The notes under the pieces are model-generated. The model made no database searches, had not been told where the DNA came from, and saw only the letters and a program-made list of their open reading frames with translations. This document shows positions 9,029 through 18,008 of a stretch of 39,853 nucleotides of DNA, piece by piece. Source of the stretch: an uncultured Myxococcales bacterium (GTDB taxonomy: Bacteria > Myxococcota_A > UBA9042). Each line of letters begins with the position of its first letter. The first letter of the stretch is position 1. The DNA is taken from contig CALENB010000265.1 of assembly GCA_937910235.1 (NCBI GenBank), forward strand, positions 1 to 39,853, written 5' to 3'. The translations under genes and the position numbers were made by a program.

Positions 9029-10022
9029 GGACGGACACCATCTGCTCGTAGAGCCGCACGTCGACCGTGTTGCCGATGATGAGCGGCGCGCGGGCGTGCA
9101 AGCCATCGGGCTGGATGTCGAGGATCCGACGTACGCCATCACTGGCGGCGCCGCCGGCTTGCTCGATGATCATGGCCAACGGCTGCGCTTCAAAGAGCAG
9201 CCGCAGCTTGCCGCCTGGTGTCACCGAGTCTGCCGGGTACAGAAAGATGCCGCCGTAGATCAGGTTGCGATGAAAATCCGCCACGAGTGAGCCGATGTAG
9301 CGGCCAGTGGTCGCCGAGTAGCGGGGCTCTGCGCGGCTAACCACGTGGTCGACGTAGGCCCGGGTCCCACCCATCCAGCGCAGCCGGTTGGCGTGGTTGA
9401 CGCTGAGGCACTTGCACGTGTCTGGCAGTCGCATGTTCGGGTGGCTCAACACGAACTCACCGACGCCCGGATCGAGCGTGAAGCCGTCGACGCCCTGCCC
9501 TGTCGTGTACACAAACATGGTCGAAGAGCCGTAGACCGCGTAACCCGCAGCCACAAGCTCGTTCCCGGCGCCCAGAAAATCAGCTTCGGTCGGGTTGCAG
9601 TCGACGTTGGCGCGGCGGCGGACGCTGAAGATCGTACCGATCGAGACGTTGGCGTCGATATTGGACGACCCGTCGAGCGGATCAAAGGCGATGAGATAGC
9701 GCCCCGAGGTGGCGCCAGCGCTGGTCGGCACAAACGACACGTCTTCTTCGGACGCCGTCGCGCTGACCATGGGCAGATCGTCCAGCATCGCCTGCAACAT
9801 GTCGTTGGCGATGATGTCGAGTTTGGTGACCTTCTCGCCCTGCACGTTCGTGTCCCCGGTCTTGCCGAGCACGTTGAGCAGGCCCGCCTTGGCGACCATC
9901 CGCGACACCACCTTCGTGGCTGTGGCGATGTGGCTCATGAGCAGGTTGAAGTCACCGGACGCTTCACGGTGATGGCGGGCGCGCTGCAAAATGTGGCGCG
10001 ACAGGGTCAGCATCTCAGCCAT
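9021..10022 (-). CDS. fbp: Class I fructose-1,6-bisphosphatase
   Basis: Hydrolyses fructose 1,6-bisphosphate to fructose 6-phosphate in gluconeogenesis or the pentose phosphate cycle. The 333-residue protein carries the family hallmarks: metal-binding EED at 92-94, FDPLDGSSNID at 113-123, VSIGTIFSV just after, the YIGSLVADFHRNLIYGG block and the active-site GKLRLLFEAQPLAMIIEQAGG region near 280-300. Length equals the family norm. ATG at 10022 follows GGGGAG with a six-base spacer. First gene of an fbp-moaC-NFACT operon with overlapping junctions. The 92-base stretch upstream contains a GCGCGC/GCGCGC inverted repeat but no obvious promoter. Confidence 0.97.
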   Translation of the reverse strand: MAEMLTLSRHILQRARHHREASGDFNLLMSHIATATKVVSRMVAKAGLLNVLGKTGDTNVQGEKVTKLDIIANDMLQAMLDDLPMVSATASEEDVSFVPTSAGATSGRYLIAFDPLDGSSNIDANVSIGTIFSVRRRANVDCNPTEADFLGAGNELVAAGYAVYGSSTMFVYTTGQGVDGFTLDPGVGEFVLSHPNMRLPDTCKCLSVNHANRLRWMGGTRAYVDHVVSRAEPRYSATTGRYIGSLVADFHRNLIYGGIFLYPADSVTPGGKLRLLFEAQPLAMIIEQAGGAASDGVRRILDIQPDGLHARAPLIIGNTVDVRLYEQMVSVHD

Positions 10023-10114
10023 GGTCGTCTCCCCGGCGCGCGCATGAGGGCGCGCGTGGGGCGTTGGTAACAGAGGCTAGAGGCCATTCCAAGCGTGGCA
10101 CGCGCAACCGGGGT

Positions 10115-11410
10115 TCACCGGTCCCGCGAAGTCGGCCGCGAGGGGCGCGTGGCGCGCGGAGACGTGCCGCGGCTCGACGATCGGCTCGACGACGACCGGT
10201 TGGACGAAGACCGACTCGACGAGCGCGCCGCCGGACGGCTGGTCGCACGGCTCGGCGAGCTAGCGCGGGGCGCGCTGCCATACGGGTTGGCGCGACGGCT
10301 GTACCCGGGCGCGGCCCGACCTGGCGCCGCGCGACCGGGCGCGGCGCGACTGGGCGCCGTGCGACCGGGGGCCGGACGATACACAGGACGCGTGGCCGTC
10401 GGCGCTGGGCGAAACTGCGTCGGCGCGCGTGGCGCAGGGCGGTACGCCTGCGAGGGCGCCGGCCGGTACGCGGGGCGCGAGCCAGGCCGGGACGCAGGCT
10501 GATAGGCCCGCGAAGGCGCCGGGCGATACGCTGGATTGCCAGACGGTCGTGTCGTCGGCTGATAGCCCGGACGAACGGCCGGCTGGTACGTCGGCCGCGT
10601 GTTTGGCTGTCGGCCGGGCGCCGGACGGTAGGCGCCAGCTACCGGGCCGCGGCGACGGGGCGACGCGCCACGGACGCTGCCGACCTGGGTCGTGGTGACG
10701 GGTGACCGCGTCCAGGTCTGAACGGTGGCGCGGCGCGGGCCGGCGTTGTAGGTCACGACGCGACCGCCCTGGCCGCGGATCCGACCGGTGTGACCGATGC
10801 GCACGGACTGGCCATACACGCCAGACACCCGGGTGTGCGGGATGATCACGGTCTGCACCGAGCGGCGGTAGATGTGCTGCTGGCTCACGAACGTCCAGTA
10901 CGCGAAGTGACTGAAGACGACCCCCGCCGGGCCAAGCGGCGCCCAGCCGACGCAGCCGCCGCCGCTGCGCCACGTCACCCAAGCGGGTCCCCAGACGTTG
11001 CCCGGAATCCAGATCCAACGATGGACGTTGTCCCACGCCCAGCGTCCGTAGTGGTACGGCCCGGAGCCCCACGCCTCGTCGCTGGCCCAGGTCCAACCGT
11101 AGTCCGTGTAGTCCCATTGGCCGTAGAAGTACGGTCGCCAGCCGGCCGTTCGGTTAGCGTGCGGAACCCAGACGTTGCCAAAACGCGCGCTGTTGGTCCA
11201 AACGCCATAGCTGCTGAGGTAGCCAAAATCGACCTGTGTGGCCGACACGGGCGCTCGCGCGTTGTACCCCGAAGCGTAGGCGTCATCCTGCACATAGACA
11301 GGACCGCAACCGCTCGCGAAGGCACCGGCGAAGACCATGACGGCCAGCGCGGAGCTCAAGATCCATGGGCGCGCGCGCGTGGTGGGAGTACGTGGCGTGA
11401 AGTGTGGCAT
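10115..11410 (-). CDS. DUF6600-type lipoprotein with low-complexity tail
   Basis: A 431-residue secreted lipoprotein: hydrophobic stretch at about 16-33 and lipobox ending ASGC, Cys35. ATG at 11410 has AGAGGAT upstream; an earlier in-frame ATG at 11473 would put 21 extra residues before the signal. Residues about 50-200 are rich in Trp, Tyr and Gly with motifs such as YGVWTNSARFGNVWVP, YFYGQWDYTDYGWTW and HYGRWAWDNVHRWIWIPG, the pattern of DUF6600 (often found in FecR-linked surface proteins). The last about 200 residues are repeats of Y(R/Q)PAP and RAAPG followed by an Arg/Ser-rich tail, basic and probably disordered. Function unknown; a cell-wall or polyanion-binding role would fit the basic tail but is speculative. 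Confidence 0.8.
   Translation of the reverse strand: MPHFTPRTPTTRARPWILSSALAVMVFAGAFASGCGPVYVQDDAYASGYNARAPVSATQVDFGYLSSYGVWTNSARFGNVWVPHANRTAGWRPYFYGQWDYTDYGWTWASDEAWGSGPYHYGRWAWDNVHRWIWIPGNVWGPAWVTWRSGGGCVGWAPLGPAGVVFSHFAYWTFVSQQHIYRRSVQTVIIPHTRVSGVYGQSVRIGHTGRIRGQGGRVVTYNAGPRRATVQTWTRSPVTTTQVGSVRGASPRRRGPVAGAYRPAPGRQPNTRPTYQPAVRPGYQPTTRPSGNPAYRPAPSRAYQPASRPGSRPAYRPAPSQAYRPAPRAPTQFRPAPTATRPVYRPAPGRTAPSRAAPGRAAPGRAAPGYSRRANPYGSAPRASSPSRATSRPAARSSSRSSSNRSSSSRSSSRGTSPRATRPSRPTSRDR
10308..10367. repeat. 15-bp tandem repeat, four copies
   Basis: Four consecutive 15-base units of the form GGCGCSGYGCGACYG (first copy slightly diverged). They lie in the DUF6600 lipoprotein gene and encode the pentapeptide repeat RAAPG/TAPSR in its disordered tail. 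Copy number may vary between strains by slippage. Confidence 0.75.
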
Positions 11411-11506
11411 GACGAGATCCTCTCGGCCCTGGGAATTGGCAGGCCTACGGTGCGTGAACGCGCTCTGCGCCATTCTATTCGTTCCTGGCCAGATCTTCGA
11501 CCCGGG

Positions 11507-11535
11507 TTGGCGCGGAACGCGGCGGACGGTAGGCT
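11507..11535 (+). promoter_or_regulatory. Possible promoter for the ferredoxin operon
   Basis: TTGGCG (11507-11512), 17-base spacer, TAGGCT (11530-11535), 43 bases before the ferredoxin ATG. Matches are modest (-35 four of six, -10 three of six). The same TAGGCT -10 with a TTGCCG -35 occurs before the Ser/Thr kinase gene. Confidence 0.22.
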
Positions 11536-11577
11536 CGCCGCCTCACGTGCTGACTGTAACCCGCTGGAGAACGCTTC

Positions 11578-11955
11578 ATGGCGTATATCATCACCCGCCT
11601 CTGCACAGACTGCGTCGACATGGGCTGCGTTGAGGTTTGCCCTGTCGAGTGCATCTACGAGCTGGCTGACGAACCGACGCCCGAGCGTCCAAACATGCTC
11701 TACATTCACCCTACCGAGTGCATCAACTGCGGCGCCTGTGAGCCGGAGTGCCCGTGGCAGGCGATCTATGAGGAGGAGGAGATGCCGGCAGCCCGTGCGG
11801 CCGACGTCGCGTTGAACGCGCTGTGTGAAGAGCGCCCATCGCTGTTTGTCATCGCCAAGATGGGTCGCGACGATCAGGGCCGGCTGGTGCACAAGCCGGC
11901 GCCCGCGGGGGACGCAGTCGCCAAAAACAAGGCGAAATGGGGCGTTGGGGATTAG
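11578..11955 (+). CDS. fdxA: 7Fe ferredoxin (3Fe-4S/4Fe-4S, FdxA type)
   Basis: A 125-residue electron carrier. The cysteines are at 9, 12, 17, 21, 25, 48, 51, 54 and 58. Positions 9/17/58 and 21/48/51/54 match the 3Fe-4S and 4Fe-4S ligand spacings of Azotobacter ferredoxin I, and Cys12 and Cys25 match its two extra cysteines. Typical segments are [12 protein letters not shown] and [17 protein letters not shown]. About 55 residues beyond the second cluster form the usual FdxA-like C-terminal extension. ATG at 11578 is preceded by GGAG at eight bases. The stop overlaps the probable start of the TPR gene. The redox partner cannot be read from the context. Confidence 0.93.
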   Translation: MAYIITRLCTDCVDMGCVEVCPVECIYELADEPTPERPNMLYIHPTECINCGACEPECPWQAIYEEEEMPAARAADVALNALCEERPSLFVIAKMGRDDQGRLVHKPAPAGDAVAKNKAKWGVGD

Positions 11956-13219
11956 CGCCGCCGAACGAAGGAGCGGGCACACCGCGTGGCTGGCGACCGG
12001 GCTGGCGCTGATCGTGGCGATGAGCGCTTGCGGTGGTGCGCAACCCGCGCAGCGTCCGATGGCGCCACGCGATCGTGTTCGTGAGGCGATGCAGGCGGGC
12101 AACCTCGGCAACGCGGAGTCCGAAGCGCGCGTGCTGGCCCGTGGCGGTTCGCTCGACGATCAGCTGCTGCTCGCGGAGGTGTTGCTGCTGCGCGGGCGCC
12201 ACGCCGAGGCCGCTGACCGCCTCGCACCTCTCGCGCAGCAGCACCCGATGCACGCGGAGGTGGCGGGCCTCTATGCCCGCGCGCTGGACGCGCTGGGTCG
12301 CCGCGCGAAGGCCGTCACGGCCTACGCACGGCGGCTGCGACTCGCCCCGGGGGACGCCAAGGCCGCGCTACGGATGGGCAGCTTGTTGCTCGCGCAGGAC
12401 GACGCACTGCACGCCTCGCAAGTTGCGGCGGCCGGCATCAAACTGCACCCCAGAGACGCGGAGCTGCGGCTTCTCAGCGCGCGCGCGCTGCTACGCCGGG
12501 GCCGCCTCCCGCTCGCCCTGAAGGCCGCTAACGCCGGGCTGCAGATCGACCCAGAACAGGTCAGCGGCTGGTTGGTGTTGGCGCGAATTCAGGTCGGGCT
12601 GGGGGAGCACGCCCAGGCCGAGTCGAGCCTGAAGCGTGGCCTCACCTACGACGCACAGCGCGTCGACGCGCTGCGGCTACTGGCCTCGCTCCGTGCGGCC
12701 CGCGGCGCCCACGATCTAGCCGTGATCACGCTGCGCCGTGCCCTCGCTGTGCAGCCGGATAGCCCGTCCCTGCTCAACGCCATCGCGACACAGCGACACC
12801 GACTCGGGCAGACGAAACAGGCCATCGCCGCGCTCAGAAAGGCCGTCAAGATCGCGCCCAAACAGCTGGTGCTGCACCGCAACCTAGCCGAGCTGCTACT
12901 TGAGGTCGGTGAGATCGCCGAGGCTGTCCGCATCGCCCGTAGCGCCGCGGCGCTCGCGCGGCGGGCCGATCCGATGGATCCGCGGCTCCGCGCGGCGATC
13001 GAAGAGACCCTGTCGCGTGTTGTCTGCGCCGAGGTGATGCTGACCCACATCTGTAGCGGCGGACGTGACGCAGCCGAGCTCGCCAACGCCCTGCGGACCG
13101 CCTTCACGCAGGACGGTGTGACGCTCGATCAGACGCACATGGAGACGACGGCAGCTGAGGTCGCCAGTCACGTGAAACGCGCAGCCGCACGCTGCAAACG
13201 GCCAGGAGCCACGCCATGA
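11945..13219 (+). CDS. TPR-repeat lipoprotein
   Basis: About 424 residues. The signal peptide ([17 protein letters not shown]) and a lipobox-like Cys at residue 29 are clear, but the start is not: TTG at 11945 is the last good start before the signal and overlaps the ferredoxin stop by 11 bases; an AAGGAG lies inside, at 11968-11973, without a well-spaced ATG, GTG or TTG in frame. From residue about 50 to 350 the chain is a run of roughly eight TPR units, e.g. A..Y.[23 protein letters not shown], [23 protein letters not shown] and [29 protein letters not shown] lipoproteins act as protein-binding scaffolds in the envelope. The gene is coupled to moxR by an ATGA overlap, as TPR and MoxR genes often are. 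Confidence 0.82.
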   Translation: MGISAAERRSGHTAWLATGLALIVAMSACGGAQPAQRPMAPRDRVREAMQAGNLGNAESEARVLARGGSLDDQLLLAEVLLLRGRHAEAADRLAPLAQQHPMHAEVAGLYARALDALGRRAKAVTAYARRLRLAPGDAKAALRMGSLLLAQDDALHASQVAAAGIKLHPRDAELRLLSARALLRRGRLPLALKAANAGLQIDPEQVSGWLVLARIQVGLGEHAQAESSLKRGLTYDAQRVDALRLLASLRAARGAHDLAVITLRRALAVQPDSPSLLNAIATQRHRLGQTKQAIAALRKAVKIAPKQLVLHRNLAELLLEVGEIAEAVRIARSAAALARRADPMDPRLRAAIEETLSRVVCAEVMLTHICSGGRDAAELANALRTAFTQDGVTLDQTHMETTAAEVASHVKRAAARCKRPGATP

Positions 13220-14163
13220 CCCAGAGAGCTGCAGCCGCGCGCTGCCATGAGATCATTGACGCGGTCGAGCGTGTTTTCCGGGGTAAACGCGAGGTCGTCG
13301 AGCTCGTGATGACGGCGATCCTGGCCCGCGGCCACGTCTTGCTCGAGGACGTTCCGGGCGTCGGCAAGACCACGCTGGCCCGCACGTTTGCGCACGTGCT
13401 CGGCCTCAGTCATCAGCGAATTCAGTTCGCGAGCGACCTCATGCCAGCCGACATCACCGGGGTTGGGATCTTCGACCAGACCAGCGGTAACTTCGAATTC
13501 AAGCCGGGGCCCGTGTTCTGCAACGTGCTGCTGGCGGACGAGATCAACCGCACGACGCCTCGAACCCAGAGCGCGTTGCTAGAGGCGATGGCCGAAAACC
13601 ACGTCACCGTCGACGGCACCACCCACAAGCTACCGCAGCCGTTCGTGGTCCTGGCGACGCAGAATCCGCGCGAATTTCACGGCACGTATCCCCTACCAGA
13701 ATCGCAGCTCGACCGGTTCTTGGTGCGTTTGAGCGTCGGTTATCCGAGCCCGGACGTGGAGCGCGCGCTGGTGCGGCACCATGGTGCGCCGCTCGATCTG
13801 TCGGACCTGCCGGTGTTCCTCGATGAAGCCGGGCTGTTGGGGCTCGTAGCTTCCGCCACGGACGTGCAGGTCAGTGACGATGTGCTCGGGTATCTGCATG
13901 GTTTGGTGCGCGCGACGCGAGAGAGTCGGCACATCGAGCTGGGCCTGTCGACCCGCGCGGCGATCGGGTGGTATCGATGTGTGCAGGCCTATGCGCTCGT
14001 GCGGGGTCGCGCGTTCGCCACGCCGGACGACGTTCGACACACCTTCCTGCCCATCGCGGCGCACCGCGCGATCCCGGCTGGTCACGCTGGCGGCAGCATT
14101 GATCGGCTGCAGGTCGAAGCGATTCTGCAGAGCCTGATCGAATCGGTCGCGCCACCGATGTAA
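13216..14163 (+). CDS. MoxR-family AAA+ ATPase
   Basis: A 315-residue MoxR ATPase, a chaperone-like AAA+ family that usually helps activate metalloenzymes or von Willebrand-domain protein complexes. Walker A is VPGVGKTT at 46-53, Walker B is LLADEINR at 105-112, sensor 1 is VLATQNPREFHGTYPLPESQLDRF (starting near 150). The C-terminal lid follows (about 220-315). Length is typical. ATG at 13216 overlaps the TPR gene's stop (ATGA). MoxR genes are normally followed by DUF58 and vWA genes; none follows here, the next gene being convergent. Confidence 0.95.
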   Translation: MTQRAAAARCHEIIDAVERVFRGKREVVELVMTAILARGHVLLEDVPGVGKTTLARTFAHVLGLSHQRIQFASDLMPADITGVGIFDQTSGNFEFKPGPVFCNVLLADEINRTTPRTQSALLEAMAENHVTVDGTTHKLPQPFVVLATQNPREFHGTYPLPESQLDRFLVRLSVGYPSPDVERALVRHHGAPLDLSDLPVFLDEAGLLGLVASATDVQVSDDVLGYLHGLVRATRESRHIELGLSTRAAIGWYRCVQAYALVRGRAFATPDDVRHTFLPIAAHRAIPAGHAGGSIDRLQVEAILQSLIESVAPPM

Positions 14164-14199
14164 CCCCAGGTCGTCGGCCAAGCAGGGCTATGTGGGCCG

Positions 14200-14225
14200 G
14201 CCCGGGTCTGAACGTCTGACCGGGC
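14200..14225. terminator. Hairpin between convergent moxR and kinase genes
   Basis: GCCCGGGTC and GACCGGGC pair with one bulged G around a nine-base loop in the 69-base gap between two convergent stop codons. There is no T-run, so it is at best a weak or Rho-assisted bidirectional terminator. Confidence 0.3.
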
Positions 14226-14232
14226 GCCGTCC

Positions 14233-17200
14233 TCAGTTCGGCTCAGCCATCGTGCGCACCCGGCGGCGAATGGCCTCCGCCTGCTGCGCAGCGCCCGCGG
14301 CTGCGTACACGTCGGCCGTCTCGCTCAGCAGCGAGCCGACATCTCGGTCCGACGTCAGCACATCCGCCTCCAACAGGTCGGCGAGCGTCATAAGACACTC
14401 AGCGCGCTCCAGCGTCGCGGCGGTAGGAGGCACCAGCTCGAACGAGTCCGCCAGCGCAGTGTGCGCATAACTGTAGTCCCCCGCGGCGGCCGAGGCGCGC
14501 GCGGCTAGCAACAACGCGCGCACGTGGAGCGGCGTGGCGGTAGCGAGCACCGCTTGCCGCGCGGATTCCTCGGCGAACGCCAGCGCGCGCGTGTAAATGC
14601 CCTGGGCCATTTGAATCTCGCCGCGCTGTCGGAGCGCGTCGGCTAGGCCGGTGAGGTCCGTGAGCGCCGCGAAGCTCCGGCACGCCTTGGCCAGCGCGGC
14701 GTCAGCCTCGTCGATGGCACCGCGCTGCATCAGCACCGTCGCGAGCAGCACCGAGACCTCGGCCGCCAGCCGCGGGCGATCGACGCGACCCAGGGCATTC
14801 AACGCTTCGCCGAGCTGCGCTTCCGCGTCGTCGAGCTCACCAATGTCCCGCAACGCAACGGCTAGGGTGCGCAGCGCCTCGCTTTCGCGAACGAGATCAC
14901 GCGCCAAGCGGGCCTTCGTCAGGGCTGTGCGCGCAAACTGGACGGCGTGGACGCCGTCGTTGATCTCACGATAGGCGTCGGAGATGCGGATGGAGAGGTC
15001 AGCCTCGAGCTGGAAGCCCGGCGCAAAGGGGAGATCACGCAGCGCCGCGAGCCAATGATCCAACGCCCGATGCACGTCGCCGCCGGCCCGCAGCGCGTCT
15101 CCCATGGCGCGGCGAAGATCGGGCAGCCGGGCGACGGCCATATCGAGGCGTGAGCTAGCGATCGCGTCGATCTGCTGCTTCAGCGGCTCGATCGTGTCCT
15201 CGGCGTGGCCGAGCGCCGTCTCAGCGCCGGCCCATGCCGACAACAGCGGCGCGCCGAGCCGATACCAAGCCTCGACATCGACGGCGGGCAAACCGCGGAG
15301 CGCTTCAATCGCCTCATGGGCGCGCTCGCTGAGCGTCTCGGAGTCGCCAAGCGCGAGCAGACAGGGCACCGCCGCCTGCGCGGTCTGCGCGAGCCCCTCC
15401 GCTCCTGCGTCGACTTCACCGTGAGTTTGCAGATCCAGGCAAATCTGGCGGGCGAAATCAAAGGCCTGGATCGCCTCGGGCAAGGCTCCGAGCGAGAACA
15501 TCGTCAACCCGGCGGTGCGTGCGTGACCGGCCGCGTCCTGCAGCACACCAGCCTGTGTCTCCAACAGCGCGAGGCGAGGCGCCCAGAGCCGTGGCCGCTC
15601 ACGCGCACGATCGGTGAGCCAGGACAGCGCGGCGACGGTGTCCACGGCATGGTTCGCAGTGGAGACGAAGAGATCTCGGCGAAAATCACCGAACACGTAT
15701 TCGTCTTGATTCGAGAAGCGGCTGGCTGGCACCGCCCGCAAGGCACCGGCAGCGACGAGATGGTTGAGATCATCGCGGACAGGGCGCCCCATCGCGGCCT
15801 CAAGCATGGCTGGCCAGACAGGCGTGCCGAGCTGCACGGCACATCGAAGCAGCGCCTCAGCGCTGGTGCCGAGGGCCACGTCCGTTGGCTCGGGCGGCGG
15901 CACCTTGAGGACGGAGCCTGTCGTGACCATGCCGTTCAACCCGGGCGGCACATCGTTCTCATCGCCGACCCAGCCGGCGACGACCAGCACGGGCGTGGCA
16001 CCGAGCTGGCGTACCAGCCGGCGCAGGAAGCCGTGCTCTGACTCGGTCAGAAACTCGACGCGCTCCAGCACGAAGACCAAGGCGCCACGGCCCGCCAGCG
16101 CCCGCAAAACGTCGGAGAGCGCGGAGCCCCCTGCCATGCGCGCGACCTCGGGCACCGCCTTGGCGTGGCCGAGATGGGGCGAATCTGGAAAGTCGACGTC
16201 GAGAAACATCCCAGCGAGGTGCGCAACCTGACTCGCGCGGCCGGCGCGCTCAGGCATCAGCGCCTGCGCCCAACCGAGCAGCTTTCGCCGAGCCAGCGCC
16301 GGCGGGTCGTCGTCGAAGACCGAGGCGCTCGCACGAACCTGATCAAACAGGCAGCTGAGCGGCACGCGCCCCTCTGGCGGCGGCACACGAATCCGTACGA
16401 CCGTGGGCGCCTCAACCCGCGATTTTGCGTGCCGCACGTAGGCATCCAGCGTCTCGTACAGGCACGCACGGCCCGGCGCGGCGAGCCCGACCAGCTCCAG
16501 GCGGACGCGGTCTTTGGCGCGCTCGAGGCGCTCGTCGAGCAGCGTCAGCGTCGGCGCGATCACCTGCGGCGAGGCTTGCGGCGGGCGCGGTTTGGAGAGG
16601 GTCGTTCGGCTGCTGCGTCGAGCGGCGCGGGAGACCGGCCGCTCCTGCGACGCGACCTCCTCCTCCAGCTCCTCCAGCATCTCGATGATGTCGCGGGCGC
16701 CTGCGGGTCGATCCTCGGGGCGCTTCGTCAGCATCCTCTGACAGAGCTCCTCCAGCATCGGCGGAAACGTCAGATCAGGTCGCCGCGTAGCGAGGGGAAC
16801 CGGGGCCTGCAGCTGGTGCGCGCGCAGGAAATCCTGAGGCGTCTCGCCGTCGACGGGCAGGTACCCGGTCAACATCTCGTAGAAGATAACGCCGAGCGAA
16901 TAAAGATCGCTCGGGGGTCCAACATCCTGCCCAGCGGCTTGCTCGGGGCTCATGTAAGCGGGCGTGCCCAACACCAAGCGCGCTTGAGTCAAACGCGGGT
17001 TGTTGCTGCTGCCGGCGGACGCGATGTGCCGCGCGAGGCCGAGATCTACGACCTTGACGTAGTCCTCCATCGAACCCACGCGCGTGAGCAGGATGTTGTC
17101 GGGCTTCAAATCGCGGTGAATGATCTCTGCTTCGTGGGCTTCGATCAGCGCCTCGCAGACGCGCTGGGTCACCCGAATGGCCCGCCGAAGCGGGAGCCAG

Positions 17201-17550
17201 CGCTCGCGATCGAGCAGATCGCCCAGCGAGCCACCGTCAATGTACTCCATGGCGATGTAGGTCTTGCCGGCTTCCGTCGCGCCGATGGAGTAGACCGTGC
17301 AGACAAACGGCGAGCGAATGCGCGCCAAGATCCGCGCCTCCTGCATGAAGCGCTCGTCCGCCTGCAGCTGCTTGGCCAGGTCGGCTCGCAGCACCTTCAG
17401 GGCGACGGAGCGGCCGAGTCGGATGTCCTCAGCCTCGTAGACCGCGCCCATGCCGCCGCGCCCGATCAGTCGGACGATGCGGTACATATTGTCGACGAGG
17501 GAGGCTACGCCAAGCTCGTCGTCAACCTGTGAGAAGGGATTGTGAGTCAT
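14233..17550 (-). CDS. Ser/Thr protein kinase with degenerate AAA_16-like and TPR regions
   Basis: 1105 residues. The kinase domain (about 23-295) is complete: glycine loop IGRGGMGAVY at 29-38, Lys52 in VALKVL, catalytic HRDLKPDN at 145-152, DLG (169-171) in place of DFG, and GTPAYMSPEQ at 195-204. Residues about 340-640 resemble the AAA_16/STAND ATPase segment common after such kinases, but Walker A reads GLAAPGRA (355-362; Lys to Arg, Thr/Ser to Ala) and the Walker B-like strand LVFVLER (491-497) lacks its Asp, so ATP use there is unlikely. From about 640 to the end are helical TPR-like repeats. There is no transmembrane segment, so it is cytosolic. This architecture is frequent in Myxococcota. 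ATG at 17550 follows GGAG at eight bases. Substrates unknown. Confidence 0.92.
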   Translation of the reverse strand: MTHNPFSQVDDELGVASLVDNMYRIVRLIGRGGMGAVYEAEDIRLGRSVALKVLRADLAKQLQADERFMQEARILARIRSPFVCTVYSIGATEAGKTYIAMEYIDGGSLGDLLDRERWLPLRRAIRVTQRVCEALIEAHEAEIIHRDLKPDNILLTRVGSMEDYVKVVDLGLARHIASAGSSNNPRLTQARLVLGTPAYMSPEQAAGQDVGPPSDLYSLGVIFYEMLTGYLPVDGETPQDFLRAHQLQAPVPLATRRPDLTFPPMLEELCQRMLTKRPEDRPAGARDIIEMLEELEEEVASQERPVSRAARRSSRTTLSKPRPPQASPQVIAPTLTLLDERLERAKDRVRLELVGLAAPGRACLYETLDAYVRHAKSRVEAPTVVRIRVPPPEGRVPLSCLFDQVRASASVFDDDPPALARRKLLGWAQALMPERAGRASQVAHLAGMFLDVDFPDSPHLGHAKAVPEVARMAGGSALSDVLRALAGRGALVFVLERVEFLTESEHGFLRRLVRQLGATPVLVVAGWVGDENDVPPGLNGMVTTGSVLKVPPPEPTDVALGTSAEALLRCAVQLGTPVWPAMLEAAMGRPVRDDLNHLVAAGALRAVPASRFSNQDEYVFGDFRRDLFVSTANHAVDTVAALSWLTDRARERPRLWAPRLALLETQAGVLQDAAGHARTAGLTMFSLGALPEAIQAFDFARQICLDLQTHGEVDAGAEGLAQTAQAAVPCLLALGDSETLSERAHEAIEALRGLPAVDVEAWYRLGAPLLSAWAGAETALGHAEDTIEPLKQQIDAIASSRLDMAVARLPDLRRAMGDALRAGGDVHRALDHWLAALRDLPFAPGFQLEADLSIRISDAYREINDGVHAVQFARTALTKARLARDLVRESEALRTLAVALRDIGELDDAEAQLGEALNALGRVDRPRLAAEVSVLLATVLMQRGAIDEADAALAKACRSFAALTDLTGLADALRQRGEIQMAQGIYTRALAFAEESARQAVLATATPLHVRALLLAARASAAAGDYSYAHTALADSFELVPPTAATLERAECLMTLADLLEADVLTSDRDVGSLLSETADVYAAAGAAQQAEAIRRRVRTMAEPN

Positions 17551-17580
17551 ACACCGCGCTCCATTTTGAACAGCGCCGGT

Positions 17581-17610
17581 AGCCTAAGGCAGGACGCAGC
17601 GAACCGGCAA
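17581..17610 (-). promoter_or_regulatory. Possible promoter for the Ser/Thr kinase gene
   Basis: On the reverse strand TTGCCG (17610-17605), 18-base spacer, TAGGCT (17586-17581), 30 bases before the ATG at 17550. It is similar to the candidate before the ferredoxin gene. The rest of the 140-base gap to yggU shows nothing further. Confidence 0.22.
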
Positions 17611-17690
17611 GGCATCGGCAGACTCTGAGGCCAACTCTCACGACCGGGCCGTGCAGACGACCGACGACGATCACGGTGGCGGACGATGCC

Positions 17691-18008
17691 CTAGATGAGC
17701 GCGCGCGTCAGCGCTGCCTCGATCTCAGACCGCGACGCGTCGCAGCACACCCTTTTGTCGCGACTCGCAGCGCCCGAGATAAGCGCGACCTCCGACCGGC
17801 GCAACCCGAGCAGCTTGGCGATCCAGATCACCAGCGCGCGATTCGCCTTGCCGTCCACCGGCGGCGAGGCCACGGCCACACGCAGGCGGTCGCCGTGCAG
17901 CCCCATGAGCTGAGAGCGCTTGGCGCCGGGCTGCACCCGCAGCGCGAGCACCACCGCGCCGTCCGCGCCGCTGATCGCGCTGGCGAGATTCGCGGCCCCC
18001 TCGCTCAC
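17691..18008 (-). CDS. DUF167/YggU family protein
   Basis: A 105-residue member of the small DUF167 (YggU) family. Typical segments are [16 protein letters not shown] at about 21-36 and [19 protein letters not shown] at about 42-60, then the [21 protein letters not shown] block. Length is normal. GTG at 18008 overlaps the ruvB stop by four bases (GTGA), making it the last gene of the ruvC-ruvA-ruvB-yggU operon. The molecular role of the family is not established. Confidence 0.9.
   Translation of the reverse strand: MSEGAANLASAISGADGAVVLALRVQPGAKRSQLMGLHGDRLRVAVASPPVDGKANRALVIWIAKLLGLRRSEVALISGAASRDKRVCCDASRSEIEAALTRALI

Noticed and set aside
16165-17532. A 455-residue forward open frame opposite the Ser/Thr kinase
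   Set aside because: No recognisable domain, Arg-rich composition, and it lies exactly on top of the conserved kinase motifs of the reverse-strand gene.
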